A stretch of DNA of 8,022 bases, from NCBI GenBank assembly GCA_030043815.1, contig JASHWX010000007.1:1-8022 (forward strand), written 5' to 3'. Position 1 is the stretch's first letter. Each line of letters opens with the position of its first letter. Both the position numbers and the translations under genes were made by a program. Below the pieces are notes generated by a model. That model was not told the DNA's origin. It saw nothing but the letters and a program-made list of their open reading frames with translations, and ran no database searches. This document shows, one piece after another, positions 1-6,738 of the stretch. Source of the stretch: Candidatus Rhabdochlamydia sp. (lineage in GTDB: Bacteria; Chlamydiota; Chlamydiia; Chlamydiales; Rhabdochlamydiaceae).

Positions 1-1
1 T

Positions 2-175
2 CCAGAAACGGAAAAATATCAGGTGATGACCATTTCCCCTATACGTTCAATATTTTCTGAGCTCAGCGAAAGCCATCCCTCACTCTTGAAAGGCAAGATT
101 ACGCATCAATTCCAGATCGGACCTTTTATGAATTCTGAGCTCAGCGGGCGCTTTTTGTATCTGTATCAACCCTAA
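2..175 (+). CDS. C-terminal tail of an upstream gene, possibly SohB/SppA-type (S49) peptidase; 5' end outside window
   Basis: An open frame enters from the window edge and stops at TAA 173-175, giving 57 residues that end in SGRFLYLYQP. The frame stays open throughout and stops 5 nt before polA, which suggests a real gene in the same transcription unit. No catalytic motif lies in this tail. In Chlamydia the gene before polA is sohB, a membrane-anchored S49 signal-peptide peptidase, and a short hydrophobic-aromatic C-terminus would fit that family. The assignment rests on remembered gene order, not on motif evidence. The tail contains the 14-nt direct repeat TTCTGAGCTCAGCG (55-68 and 133-146), read in the same frame both times as S-E-L-S. 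It could equally be a lineage-specific protein. Confidence 0.6.
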   Translation, partial: PETEKYQVMTISPIRSIFSELSESHPSLLKGKITHQFQIGPFMNSELSGRFLYLYQP

Positions 176-180
176 TTTTC

Positions 181-2844
181 ATGGAAAAGCTATACATCGT
201 CGACGCTGTTAATTTTCTTTTCCGAGCGTATTATGCGATCGGGCCCATGACAAATTCGAAAGGAGAGTCGACCAACGCCCTCTACGGGTTCATCCGGTCG
301 ATTTTCAAAATGATCAAGGATTTTTCTCCCGATCATTTCATCGCCGTTTTCGATGGGCCCGATAACAAAAAATCGCGGACAGAGATTTACAGCGAATACA
401 AAAGCCACCGCGTCAGCATGCCGGAAGATCTGATCCCTCAGCTCGAGCAAGCGCTGTATTTTTGCGAAATCGCTGGTATCCCTTACCTTTCCATCCCCAA
501 TGTCGAAGCAGACGACACCATGGGCAGCTTGGCAAAATGGGCGGAAAGAAAAGGCGTCAAGACCTGCATCTGCTCGAGCGACAAAGACCTCTGCCAGCTC
601 GTTTCCGATCACATCTTTATCATCAATCCTCACAAAGACAACCTACTCATCGATAGGGCCAAAGTGAAAGAGATTTTCGACGTTTTCCCTGAGCAAATGA
701 TCGATTATCTCGCCATGATGGGAGATGCCTCCGACAACATTCCCGGATTGGAGGGATTTGGACCTAAGACTGCCTCTTCTCTTCTCAACGAATTCGGAAC
801 GCTCGAAGAAATCCTTGCCCATCCCGAAAAGTTAAGCGGAAAAAAACAAGAGACGCTGATCAAAGGCAAAGAGATCGCCCTCATGAGCAAACAGCTCGCG
901 ACCATCCATCTCAATGTCGATTTTCCCAAAGACGACACATTTTATCGCCTCAAAATGCCCGACATGGAAAAGGTCAAGCTCTTCTATCATGAAATGCATT
1001 TCATGTCTTTGCTGCGCGAACTTGGGGAAGCTGAAGAAAAAAAACCTCAAGCAAAAGAAGAATTTGGAGAGGTGCGCTATCATCTTGTCGAAGATGAACA
1101 GGCCCTGGACACGCTCATTGCCCAGCTAAAAGGGGAAAAAGAGCTTTGCATCGATACGGAGACGACACATTTTCGTCCTATGGAAGCACAACTTGTCGGT
1201 ATCGGAATCGGCGTTCATCCTGGAGAAGCTTGGTATATCCCCGTCAACGGCAAACTCGCCAAAGAGAAAGTCTTGAGCGCGCTCAAACCGTTGCTTGCTC
1301 ATATCGGCGTCGTTGGACACAATATCAAGTATGATCTGCACATCTTGATGAATGAACACATCCCCTATCCGCGCATCGCCTTTGATACGATCGTCGCCTC
1401 GTACCTCATCAATCCGCAGACACAGCGACACAATCTCGATGAAGTATCATTAGAAAAACTCGGCAAGGTCAAAATCCCGATCGATGAGCTGATTGGCAAA
1501 GGGAAAAAGCAAATCACGATGGACCAAGTTCCTTTCGATAAAGTCACCGCCTATTGCTGCGAGGATGTCGATTGCACGCTGCGCCTAAAGCGCCTCTTTG
1601 AAAAAGATTTAAGCGAATTGCAGCTTAAACCCCTCTTTCAACATATCGAAATTCCATTGATCCCCGTTCTTGCAAGAATGGAGCACTGCGGCATTTTCGT
1701 CGACGTTCAGAAACTAGAAAAAATGTCTGTTGAGCTCAAAAAAGAATTAAAGGAACTCGAAGACGGGATTTATCGTCTCGCAGGCGAAGCGTTCAATCTC
1801 AATTCGCCCAAACAGCTCAGCGCCATCCTCTTTGAAAAGATGGGGATCAAACCTCCCAAAAAAACAGCGACTGGCTATTCGACCGCTGCCGATGTCCTCG
1901 AATCGCTCAAAGAAGAAGCTCCGATCATCGAGAAAATTCTCGATTACCGCACGTTAGAAAAATTGCGATCGACCTATGTCGATACCCTGCCGGGCCAGAT
2001 CAATCCGCGCACACACCGCATCCATCCTACCTTCAATCAATCCGTCACTGCCACTGGACGGCTTTCTTGCCAAGATCCCAACTTGCAAAACATCCCTGTA
2101 CGTACAGAAGCAGGAAAAAAAATCCGCGAGGCATTTAAACCCCAGCACCCTCGTCACTGCTTTGTCGCAGCCGACTACTCGCAGATCGAACTGCGCCTTC
2201 TCGCGCATCTCTCCGAAGATCCCGCCCTGATGAAAGCCTTCCGCGAAGGGGAAGACGTACACATCTATACGGCCTCGCTTGTCTTCGGGGTCCCTATCAA
2301 AGAAGTCACTCCTCAAATGCGCTATCAAGCAAAAGCGGTGAATTTTGGCATCATTTACGGCCAGCAAGCGTTTGGCCTGTCTCAAGAATTAGGCATTGAA
2401 GTCCAAGAAGCCAAGGCCTTCATCGAGACCTATTTCGAACGGTACAACAAAGTGAAAGATTTTCTTCATTTCTGCAAAGAAAGCGCCCGCAAAACGGGAC
2501 GCGCGGTCACTTTGACCGGAAGGCAGCGCCCCATCCCCGAGATCAACAGCAAAAATCCCGCCATCCGCGCTGCAGCTGAACGGCTTGCGATCAACACGCC
2601 CTTGCAAGGCACAGCGGCCGACCTGATCAAAATCGCCATGATCGAAATCGATTCCCATCTCAAATCCCATCCTGAGCAAGGGATGATGATTTTGCAAATT
2701 CACGACGAGCTGCTGTTTGAAGCTCCTGAAACTGAGGCGGAAAAGCTCTCTTTCCAAGTCAAAAAGACGATGGAAGGGGTCTTTCAGCTCAATGTTCCCT
2801 TAATTGTAGATATATCTATTGGAAAAAATTGGGGAGAATGTTAA
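181..2844 (+). CDS. polA: DNA polymerase I, with 5' nuclease, proofreading and polymerase domains
   Basis: This is an 887-residue family A DNA polymerase that would act in Okazaki-fragment processing and repair gap filling. Residues about 1-290 form the 5'-3' exonuclease: D8 region, FDGPDNKKSR, EADDT, SSDKDLCQL and GDASDNIPG are all present. Residues about 300-480 form the 3'-5' exonuclease with its acidic residues kept: D325 and E327 (DTE), D385 (GHNIKYD) and D462 (Y458-x3-D). The polymerase domain holds TATGRLSCQDPNLQNIP, motif A at D665 (DYSQIELR), motif B with R714, K718, F722 and Y726, and motif C H841-D842-E843. The length is normal for the family. The start at 181 gives the expected N-terminus (KLYIVDAVNFLFRAYYA). 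No clear Shine-Dalgarno precedes it, and it begins 5 nt after the previous stop, so translational coupling is likely. Proofreading appears functional, unlike in Taq-type enzymes. Confidence 0.98.
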   Translation: MEKLYIVDAVNFLFRAYYAIGPMTNSKGESTNALYGFIRSIFKMIKDFSPDHFIAVFDGPDNKKSRTEIYSEYKSHRVSMPEDLIPQLEQALYFCEIAGIPYLSIPNVEADDTMGSLAKWAERKGVKTCICSSDKDLCQLVSDHIFIINPHKDNLLIDRAKVKEIFDVFPEQMIDYLAMMGDASDNIPGLEGFGPKTASSLLNEFGTLEEILAHPEKLSGKKQETLIKGKEIALMSKQLATIHLNVDFPKDDTFYRLKMPDMEKVKLFYHEMHFMSLLRELGEAEEKKPQAKEEFGEVRYHLVEDEQALDTLIAQLKGEKELCIDTETTHFRPMEAQLVGIGIGVHPGEAWYIPVNGKLAKEKVLSALKPLLAHIGVVGHNIKYDLHILMNEHIPYPRIAFDTIVASYLINPQTQRHNLDEVSLEKLGKVKIPIDELIGKGKKQITMDQVPFDKVTAYCCEDVDCTLRLKRLFEKDLSELQLKPLFQHIEIPLIPVLARMEHCGIFVDVQKLEKMSVELKKELKELEDGIYRLAGEAFNLNSPKQLSAILFEKMGIKPPKKTATGYSTAADVLESLKEEAPIIEKILDYRTLEKLRSTYVDTLPGQINPRTHRIHPTFNQSVTATGRLSCQDPNLQNIPVRTEAGKKIREAFKPQHPRHCFVAADYSQIELRLLAHLSEDPALMKAFREGEDVHIYTASLVFGVPIKEVTPQMRYQAKAVNFGIIYGQQAFGLSQELGIEVQEAKAFIETYFERYNKVKDFLHFCKESARKTGRAVTLTGRQRPIPEINSKNPAIRAAAERLAINTPLQGTAADLIKIAMIEIDSHLKSHPEQGMMILQIHDELLFEAPETEAEKLSFQVKKTMEGVFQLNVPLIVDISIGKNWGEC

Positions 2845-3446
2845 AATTAAAGAAAATTGCCGTAACAGGTGGATTGGCAGCAGGCAAAACGACTGTCTGT
2901 CAACTCTTTAGAGAGCTCGGAGCCTACATCGTAAGCGCCGATGAAATAGTCCACCAAATGTTATCTCCAGATACTGTTGTAGGTCAGCAGGTCGTACGTT
3001 TACTCGGTTCAGATATCCTCAGCGGGCATGAAATCAATCGAAAAAAGATTGCCGCTAAGGTGTTTACTCACCCTGACCTCCTACACGCATTGGAACAAAT
3101 TATTCACCCGGCTGTATTTGATGAAATCGAACGAAGATACCAAGAGATCCTCAAAGAAAATCGGTATCCACTTTTCATTGCCGAAATCCCTTTACTTTAC
3201 GAAGCAGGCGGGGAGACAGGATTCGATGCCGTCATCAGCGTTGACGCTGCGCCCGAACTTTGCCGCAAACGCTTTATGGAACACACCCGCAACACTTCCG
3301 AAGAATTCGATAGGCGCATGATGAGACAAATTCATTCTGAATTAAAAGCAGCCAAAGCGACATTGACGATTCAAAACAATGGCAGTTTGGAAGAGCTTAA
3401 GAATAATGTTAAATTCCTATTTTTACAATTAACGAGAGGAGTCTGA
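2838..3446 (+). CDS. coaE: Dephospho-CoA kinase
   Basis: This is a 202-residue cytosolic P-loop kinase that phosphorylates the 3'-hydroxyl of dephospho-CoA, the last step of coenzyme A synthesis. The P-loop is near the N-terminus (GGLAAGKTT, residues 11-19). It is followed by SADEIVHQML, the substrate-site region IHPAVFDEIERR, the PLLYEAG segment and the lid-like ELCRKRFMEHTRNTSEEFDRRM. The usual R-D pair after the KR helix is diverged, as in chlamydial homologues. I chose ATG 2838 because it gives the family's normal short N-terminus. An in-frame TTG at 2829 would add three residues (MGR). The GGGGAG at 2831-2836 is too close to ATG 2838 for ideal spacing, so the start is not certain. The gene overlaps the polA stop by 7 nt, which suggests coupled translation. 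Confidence 0.95.
   Translation: MLKLKKIAVTGGLAAGKTTVCQLFRELGAYIVSADEIVHQMLSPDTVVGQQVVRLLGSDILSGHEINRKKIAAKVFTHPDLLHALEQIIHPAVFDEIERRYQEILKENRYPLFIAEIPLLYEAGGETGFDAVISVDAAPELCRKRFMEHTRNTSEEFDRRMMRQIHSELKAAKATLTIQNNGSLEELKNNVKFLFLQLTRGV
3435..3440 (+). promoter_or_regulatory. Shine-Dalgarno of rho
   Basis: GAGGAG-type purine stretch (within AACGAGAGGAGTC) inside the last codons of coaE, 11 nt before the rho ATG at 3452. It supports that start and co-expression with coaE. Confidence 0.7.
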
Positions 3447-3451
3447 TTTTA

Positions 3452-4771
3452 ATGAATCAAGAAGACACCATTCAAGACGTTCAAGAACCTGATAATAGCA
3501 AAACGCGGCCAGAGAATCTGACCAAGATCTCCGACCTTCAGAGGATGAATGTCGAGCAGCTGAATAATTTTGCGCGCAATGTTGGATTGCGCAATCTCGG
3601 AGCGCTCACAAAGTCCCAGATCGTCTTCGAAATCGTTAAATACCTTTCTGAGAGGCCGGAAGAAATCCTCGTCGGCGAAGGGGTGCTTGAGATCCTTCCC
3701 GATGGGTTTGGATTCCTCCGCTCACCGAACTACAGCTACCTTCCTTCCGCTGAAGACATTTATGTCTCTCCTGCGCAGATCCGCCGCTTCGATCTCAAAA
3801 AAGGGGATACGGTGTACGGCACCATCCGTTCGCCGAAAGAGAAGGAAAAATTCTTCGCACTTCTCAAAGTCGAGAAAATCAACAATAATCCTCCTGAAAA
3901 GGCCCGCGACCGCGTTTTCTTCGAAAACTTAACCCCTCTCTACCCCAGCTCGCGCCTCGTGATGGAGACGACCAAAGAGCGGATGACAACCCGCGTCCTC
4001 GACCTGATCGCTCCGATCGGCAAAGGACAGCGTTCGCTCATCGTCGCCCCTCCACGCTCAGGCAAAACGATCCTTCTGCAAAATATTGCCAATGCGATCA
4101 CGACCAATCATCCTGAAGTCGTCTTGATCGTCCTTCTCATCGACGAACGTCCGGAAGAAGTCACGGACATGATCCGCAGCGTCAAGGGCGAAGTTGTCTC
4201 TTCGACCTTCGACGAACCCCCTGAGCGCCATGTGCAAGTCGCCGAAATGGCAAGCGAAAAAGCACGCCGCCTCGTCGAATACGGCCACGATGTCGTCATC
4301 CTTCTCGACAACCTTACCCGCCTTGCCCGCGCCTACAACACCGTGCAACCGCACTCAGGAAAAATCCTCTCCGGCGGCGTCGACGCAAACGCCCTCCACA
4401 AACCCAAGCGCTTTTTCGGCGCAGCCCGCAACATCGAAGAGGGCGGCTCCTTAACCATCATCGCGACCGCGCTGATCGATACCGGCTCGCGCATGGATGA
4501 AGTGATCTTTGAAGAGTTCAAGGGAACAGGCAACATGGAACTCGTGCTCGATAGGCGCCTTGCCGATCGCCGAGTCTGGCCGGCCATCGATCTCATCAAG
4601 AGCGGCACGCGTAAGGAAGAGCTCCTCTACCACCCCGACGAGCTGGAAAAGATTTATCTCCTGCGCCAAGCGCTCGCCGATCTATCTCCCCTCGATGCCA
4701 TGAATTTATTATTAGGCCGACTCAAAAAGACCAACAGCAATGTTGAATTTTTGCTGTCTATGAAAGAATAG
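3452..4771 (+). CDS. rho: Transcription termination factor Rho
   Basis: This is a 439-residue hexameric RNA-dependent ATPase/helicase that ends transcription at Rho-dependent sites. Residues 1-24 are an acidic, polar lead. Residues about 25-68 are the Rho N-terminal helical domain. Residues about 75-140 are the OB-fold RNA-binding domain (ILPDGFGFLRSPNYSYL, DIYVSPAQIRRF). The motor domain has Walker A 199-206 (APPRSGKT), DERPEEVT 231-238, Walker B ending at D286 (VVILLD), the Q-loop around 299-311 (HSGKILSGGVD), the R-loop KGTGN at 357-361, and the SGTRKEE segment whose R387 corresponds to the E. coli arginine finger. No motif is missing and there is no large insertion. It starts 5 nt after coaE and is probably the last gene of the operon. 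A palindrome and a complex repeat follow. Confidence 0.98.
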   Translation: MNQEDTIQDVQEPDNSKTRPENLTKISDLQRMNVEQLNNFARNVGLRNLGALTKSQIVFEIVKYLSERPEEILVGEGVLEILPDGFGFLRSPNYSYLPSAEDIYVSPAQIRRFDLKKGDTVYGTIRSPKEKEKFFALLKVEKINNNPPEKARDRVFFENLTPLYPSSRLVMETTKERMTTRVLDLIAPIGKGQRSLIVAPPRSGKTILLQNIANAITTNHPEVVLIVLLIDERPEEVTDMIRSVKGEVVSSTFDEPPERHVQVAEMASEKARRLVEYGHDVVILLDNLTRLARAYNTVQPHSGKILSGGVDANALHKPKRFFGAARNIEEGGSLTIIATALIDTGSRMDEVIFEEFKGTGNMELVLDRRLADRRVWPAIDLIKSGTRKEELLYHPDELEKIYLLRQALADLSPLDAMNLLLGRLKKTNSNVEFLLSMKE

Positions 4772-4781
4772 CAAATTTAAA

Positions 4782-4807
4782 GTCACCATAGACATGTCTA
4801 TGGTGAC
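4782..4807 (+). terminator. Perfect 26-bp palindrome after rho, candidate terminator
   Basis: The sequence from GTCACCATAGACA to its exact reverse complement TGTCTATGGTGAC begins 11 nt after the rho stop. As RNA it would form a stem of about 11 bp with a tight loop. Only CTTATCT follows, so the U-tract is poor. It could be a weak terminator, a transcript-end stabiliser, or a two-fold-symmetric protein site. Confidence 0.5.
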
Positions 4808-4850
4808 CTTATCTATACTGCGACCGTTCAAAAAGAGTGAAAATGCCAAG

Positions 4851-4899
4851 GCTGCGAACACTTAGAAAATGTCCATAGACATTTTCTAAGGAAAGCAGG
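4851..4899 (+). repeat. Hairpin module 1 in the left repeat
   Basis: GCTGCGAACACTT leads into a perfect 13-bp stem (4861-4873 with 4878-4890, loop CATA), then GAAAGCAGG. The right repeat lacks this module. Its flanks match those of module 2 (GCTGCG-W-ACACTT before, AGCAGG after) but the stem sequence is different. It is followed by GTGAGCGAAGCGAA and the 10-bp palindrome CCGGGCCCGG (4913-4922), which are also missing from the right copy. Confidence 0.75.
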
Positions 4900-4990
4900 T
4901 GAGCGAAGCGAACCGGGCCCGGAGGGACGCCGTGAATTTGAACCAGGCGAAGTCCGGCGCTTAAAGCAGCTCAACTTGAACAAGTTGAGT

Positions 4991-5039
4991 GCTGCGTACA
5001 CTTGCAAAAGAGCCAGTGGCTCTTTTGCTAGGGAGCAGG
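4991..5039 (+). repeat. Hairpin module 2 in the left repeat
   Basis: GCTGCGTACACTT overlaps the start of an 11-bp perfect stem (GCAAAAGAGCC 5004-5014, loop AGT, GGCTCTTTTGC 5018-5028), then TAGGGAGCAGG. At the same place the right repeat has only CGATGCAGG. The module shares its frame with module 1, including an outer CTGC/GCAG pairing. Confidence 0.75.
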
Positions 5040-5104
5040 CGGGTTCAAATTCACTGGCTGTCCGACGCTGTCAGATTCACTCTTTTTGAGCGGGAGTAGT
5101 ATAA

Positions 5105-6625
5105 TTAAATAGAATGAATATAACAAAGAATGGCTTGGAGGCGCTTGTCGCGGTCGCAAAGACGGTCGGACTTGAGGCGAGTGTCGCCGTAGAAGGACGC
5201 AGCTCCGAAATCTCCCGGGAAATCCATCGGGCGTCCTTCTAAATCCCATACATAGGCGAATACGCCGTGCTTGTGCCTTGGCTCGAGCGCGTTGAAAAGG
5301 CGCATCCCTTCCCCCTCATCCCCGCGTTGAAATGCTTCGACAACCGGCTTGAGTGTGCGCATTTTTTCGTTTACTGGGATTTCTTTGGGCGCAGCGAGCA
5401 GTGTTTCCAAGCCTGCGACAAAGTGAATGTAATTAAGGCTCAACTGGACGCAGTAGTTATGAAGAAGGGTGGACTTATCTTTCCCTGTGCAATGATACTG
5501 CTCAGCAAGTTGAGGGTCGCTTAGAAAGGCCAATCGTCCAAAATCTGAATGGGGTGCAGAAATATTGGGATAGTGATAATTCCATTTGTCTAGCCAGGTG
5601 CGGCAGAAAATCGCATTTTTGTGATGTGTATTCATTGCTTGAAATTTTTCCCAAGCTGACGGTTGTCCCCGTTCAAAATCAGCGGCAAGCTCTAACAATT
5701 GCCTTGTAAAAGGAACAATCTGCACCCTTTGTATAATCTGAGCAAGGGAACCGCCTTGTTGAAAAGCTGCTTGAAGGGGCATTGTGACAAAATCCAATTC
5801 ATTGATGATGAAATGCAATGTCACAACGGCGCGGTCGCCTAACATGCATACACTCCAAAATGTGGAAAACGACGCATGGGGATTCACTTCAAATTGAGCA
5901 TTGTTGGGGGAGAGGGCAGTAAGTCCATTTGCGGGGTGGCAATACACAGACATCGGCTTTAAATATCCAAAAGCCACGCCATTGGAAGTTTTGACTTCAT
6001 TGACATCGCGGCCTTCGAATATTCCCATTTGCACATCCACACTGCGATCTTCGCCTAGGCGATAGTCGGGCTGAGCCCAAGCATGTGTCGATAGATTGTA
6101 AATCAAGGGACGCTGCAGCGCTGCATTCGACTTTTTCAATTGGACGGCATCGGAGAAAGAGAGAAGATAGTCCACTTTTTTTCCGCGCACATCTCCTATC
6201 GCTTTCTTCACTGAATCGGGCAGATTGCATGCTTGCGCTGGATGGAGACGGACCAATTGGCTGGGAAATGCCATTTCATACTCGCGGGACGCTGTATTAT
6301 AGAATCCCACTTGAGGAAAGCGGCCTTGATAAATGAGTGGATGAAAGAGCACAGAGCGGAGCGAGGGATTGATCAGATTGCCCCCCGTGTTCTTTAAAGG
6401 AAAATGACGCCACTCATGCGCGAAGACGGCCGCCTTCGATTTTTGGAGTGCGCCCCTTGCAATCGCGACCTCTCTTTGAGCTGCTTGCGCCTCGGGTGTA
6501 TTCGTATTTAAACGCTCTCTGACAAATGTGTCGATTTCATCTTCCAATCGTTCTACTTGGGACATGTCAGCAACAGGTCCTTGAGCACGAGTGACATAGC
6601 CTTTTGCTATTGATATTACTGCCAT
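5105..6625 (-). CDS. Unrecognised 506-residue protein with an internal duplication, flanked by inverted repeats
   Basis: I do not recognise a family. The ATG at 6625-6623 is preceded by a good Shine-Dalgarno (GAGAGGTG, 4 nt away), the frame is long and uninterrupted, and the composition is protein-like, so it is probably expressed. There is no signal peptide or convincing membrane segment, so it is likely soluble. Residues about 20-65 are charged and helix-prone. Residues 317-395 and 432-505 align as a degenerate repeat with the shared pattern F-x-RG-x7-F-x-A-x6-HK-x2-[IV]F-x3-W, then DFG-x3-F, then D-x2-L. A weaker third copy may start near residue 60 (KAAVFAHEW). The stop TAA (5107-5105) lies 1 nt from the left repeat, so the C-terminus may have been set by that insertion. 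Its isolation between two repeats suggests cargo of a mobile unit or a lineage-specific accessory protein. Confidence 0.85.
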   Translation of the reverse strand: MAVISIAKGYVTRAQGPVADMSQVERLEDEIDTFVRERLNTNTPEAQAAQREVAIARGALQKSKAAVFAHEWRHFPLKNTGGNLINPSLRSVLFHPLIYQGRFPQVGFYNTASREYEMAFPSQLVRLHPAQACNLPDSVKKAIGDVRGKKVDYLLSFSDAVQLKKSNAALQRPLIYNLSTHAWAQPDYRLGEDRSVDVQMGIFEGRDVNEVKTSNGVAFGYLKPMSVYCHPANGLTALSPNNAQFEVNPHASFSTFWSVCMLGDRAVVTLHFIINELDFVTMPLQAAFQQGGSLAQIIQRVQIVPFTRQLLELAADFERGQPSAWEKFQAMNTHHKNAIFCRTWLDKWNYHYPNISAPHSDFGRLAFLSDPQLAEQYHCTGKDKSTLLHNYCVQLSLNYIHFVAGLETLLAAPKEIPVNEKMRTLKPVVEAFQRGDEGEGMRLFNALEPRHKHGVFAYVWDLEGRPMDFPGDFGAASFYGDTRLKSDRLCDRDKRLQAILCYIHSI

Positions 6626-6629
6626 ACAA

Positions 6630-6637
6630 CACCTCTC
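6630..6637 (-). promoter_or_regulatory. Shine-Dalgarno of the 506-residue gene
   Basis: On the - strand this reads GAGAGGTG, 4 nt before the ATG at 6625. It is the strongest ribosome site in the window and fixes the start of the unknown gene. Confidence 0.75.
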
Positions 6638-6643
6638 AGTTTT

Positions 6644-6687
6644 TTAACATAAATGTTAACATAAAAAGAGATAAATTGCATGAACAA
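6644..6687 (-). promoter_or_regulatory. Candidate promoter with operator-like inverted repeat for the 506-residue gene
   Basis: The arms TTAACAT (6644-6650) and ATGTTAA (6653-6659) are exact inverted repeats with a 2-nt gap. They overlap a second perfect palindrome, ATGTTAACAT (6653-6662). On the - strand a weak -10 (TATGTT, 6663-6658) and -35-like TTGTTC (6687-6682) are 18 bp apart, so the palindromes would cover the -10 and start region. That suggests a repressor site. The promoter boxes are poor matches. Confidence 0.35.
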
Positions 6688-6738
6688 AATAAAATTATTA
6701 AAACATCTACAAGACCTTGGCGACCTATTTAAAGTATT

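Larger units (their letters stand above)
4814..5103 (+). repeat. Left copy of complex palindromic repeat (MITE-like), 290 bp
   Basis: It begins TATACTGCGACCG and ends GGGAGTAGTATA, with imperfect terminal inverted repeats built around TCAAAAAGAGTGAA. Inside is a second pair of arms (GTGAATTTGAACC at 4932-4944 and its exact complement at 5042-5054) and a central hairpin (CTCAACTTG at 4970-4978 and CAAGTTGAG at 4981-4989). Apart from two added hairpin modules, it matches the reverse complement of the copy at 6739-6914 almost base for base. No transposase lies inside. The TATA-bounded ends would suit an element that targets TA dinucleotides, but the mobilising enzyme is not visible. Confidence 0.88.
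4772..5104. other. Intergenic region between convergent rho and the unknown gene
   Basis: There is no gene here. It holds the 26-bp palindrome after rho and then the left copy of the complex repeat with its extra hairpin modules. Short open frames crossing it are by-products of the repeat, which is open in several frames. The region separates two convergent genes and is so rich in stems that it probably stops transcription from both sides. Confidence 0.75.

Noticed and set aside
1126..1431. Open frame opposite polA (one of several on the - strand between 190 and 2757)
   Set aside because: It lies wholly inside the intact polA gene, has no Shine-Dalgarno or recognisable domain, and results from polA codon bias.
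2829..2837. TTG start for coaE
   Set aside because: It would add only MGR, and the ATG at 2838 matches the family N-terminus. It is kept as an alternative in the coaE entry.
4058..4608. Open frames antisense to rho and in other rho frames
   Set aside because: They overlap the fully conserved Rho motor domain and carry no family motifs.
4851..5039. Integron attC-like or CRISPR-like array
   Set aside because: There are only two modules, no attC core consensus, and no regular spacers. The repeated parts flank palindromes instead of separating unique spacers.
5042..5054. GGTTCAAATTC, resembling a tRNA T-loop (also in the right repeat)
   Set aside because: The flanks do not form a T stem, and no anticodon or acceptor arm is present. 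The sequence is explained as an arm of the repeat's own inverted pair.
5028..5249. 73-codon - strand frame overlapping the unknown gene and the left repeat
   Set aside because: It is an alternative frame of the gene's 3' end that runs into repeat sequence.
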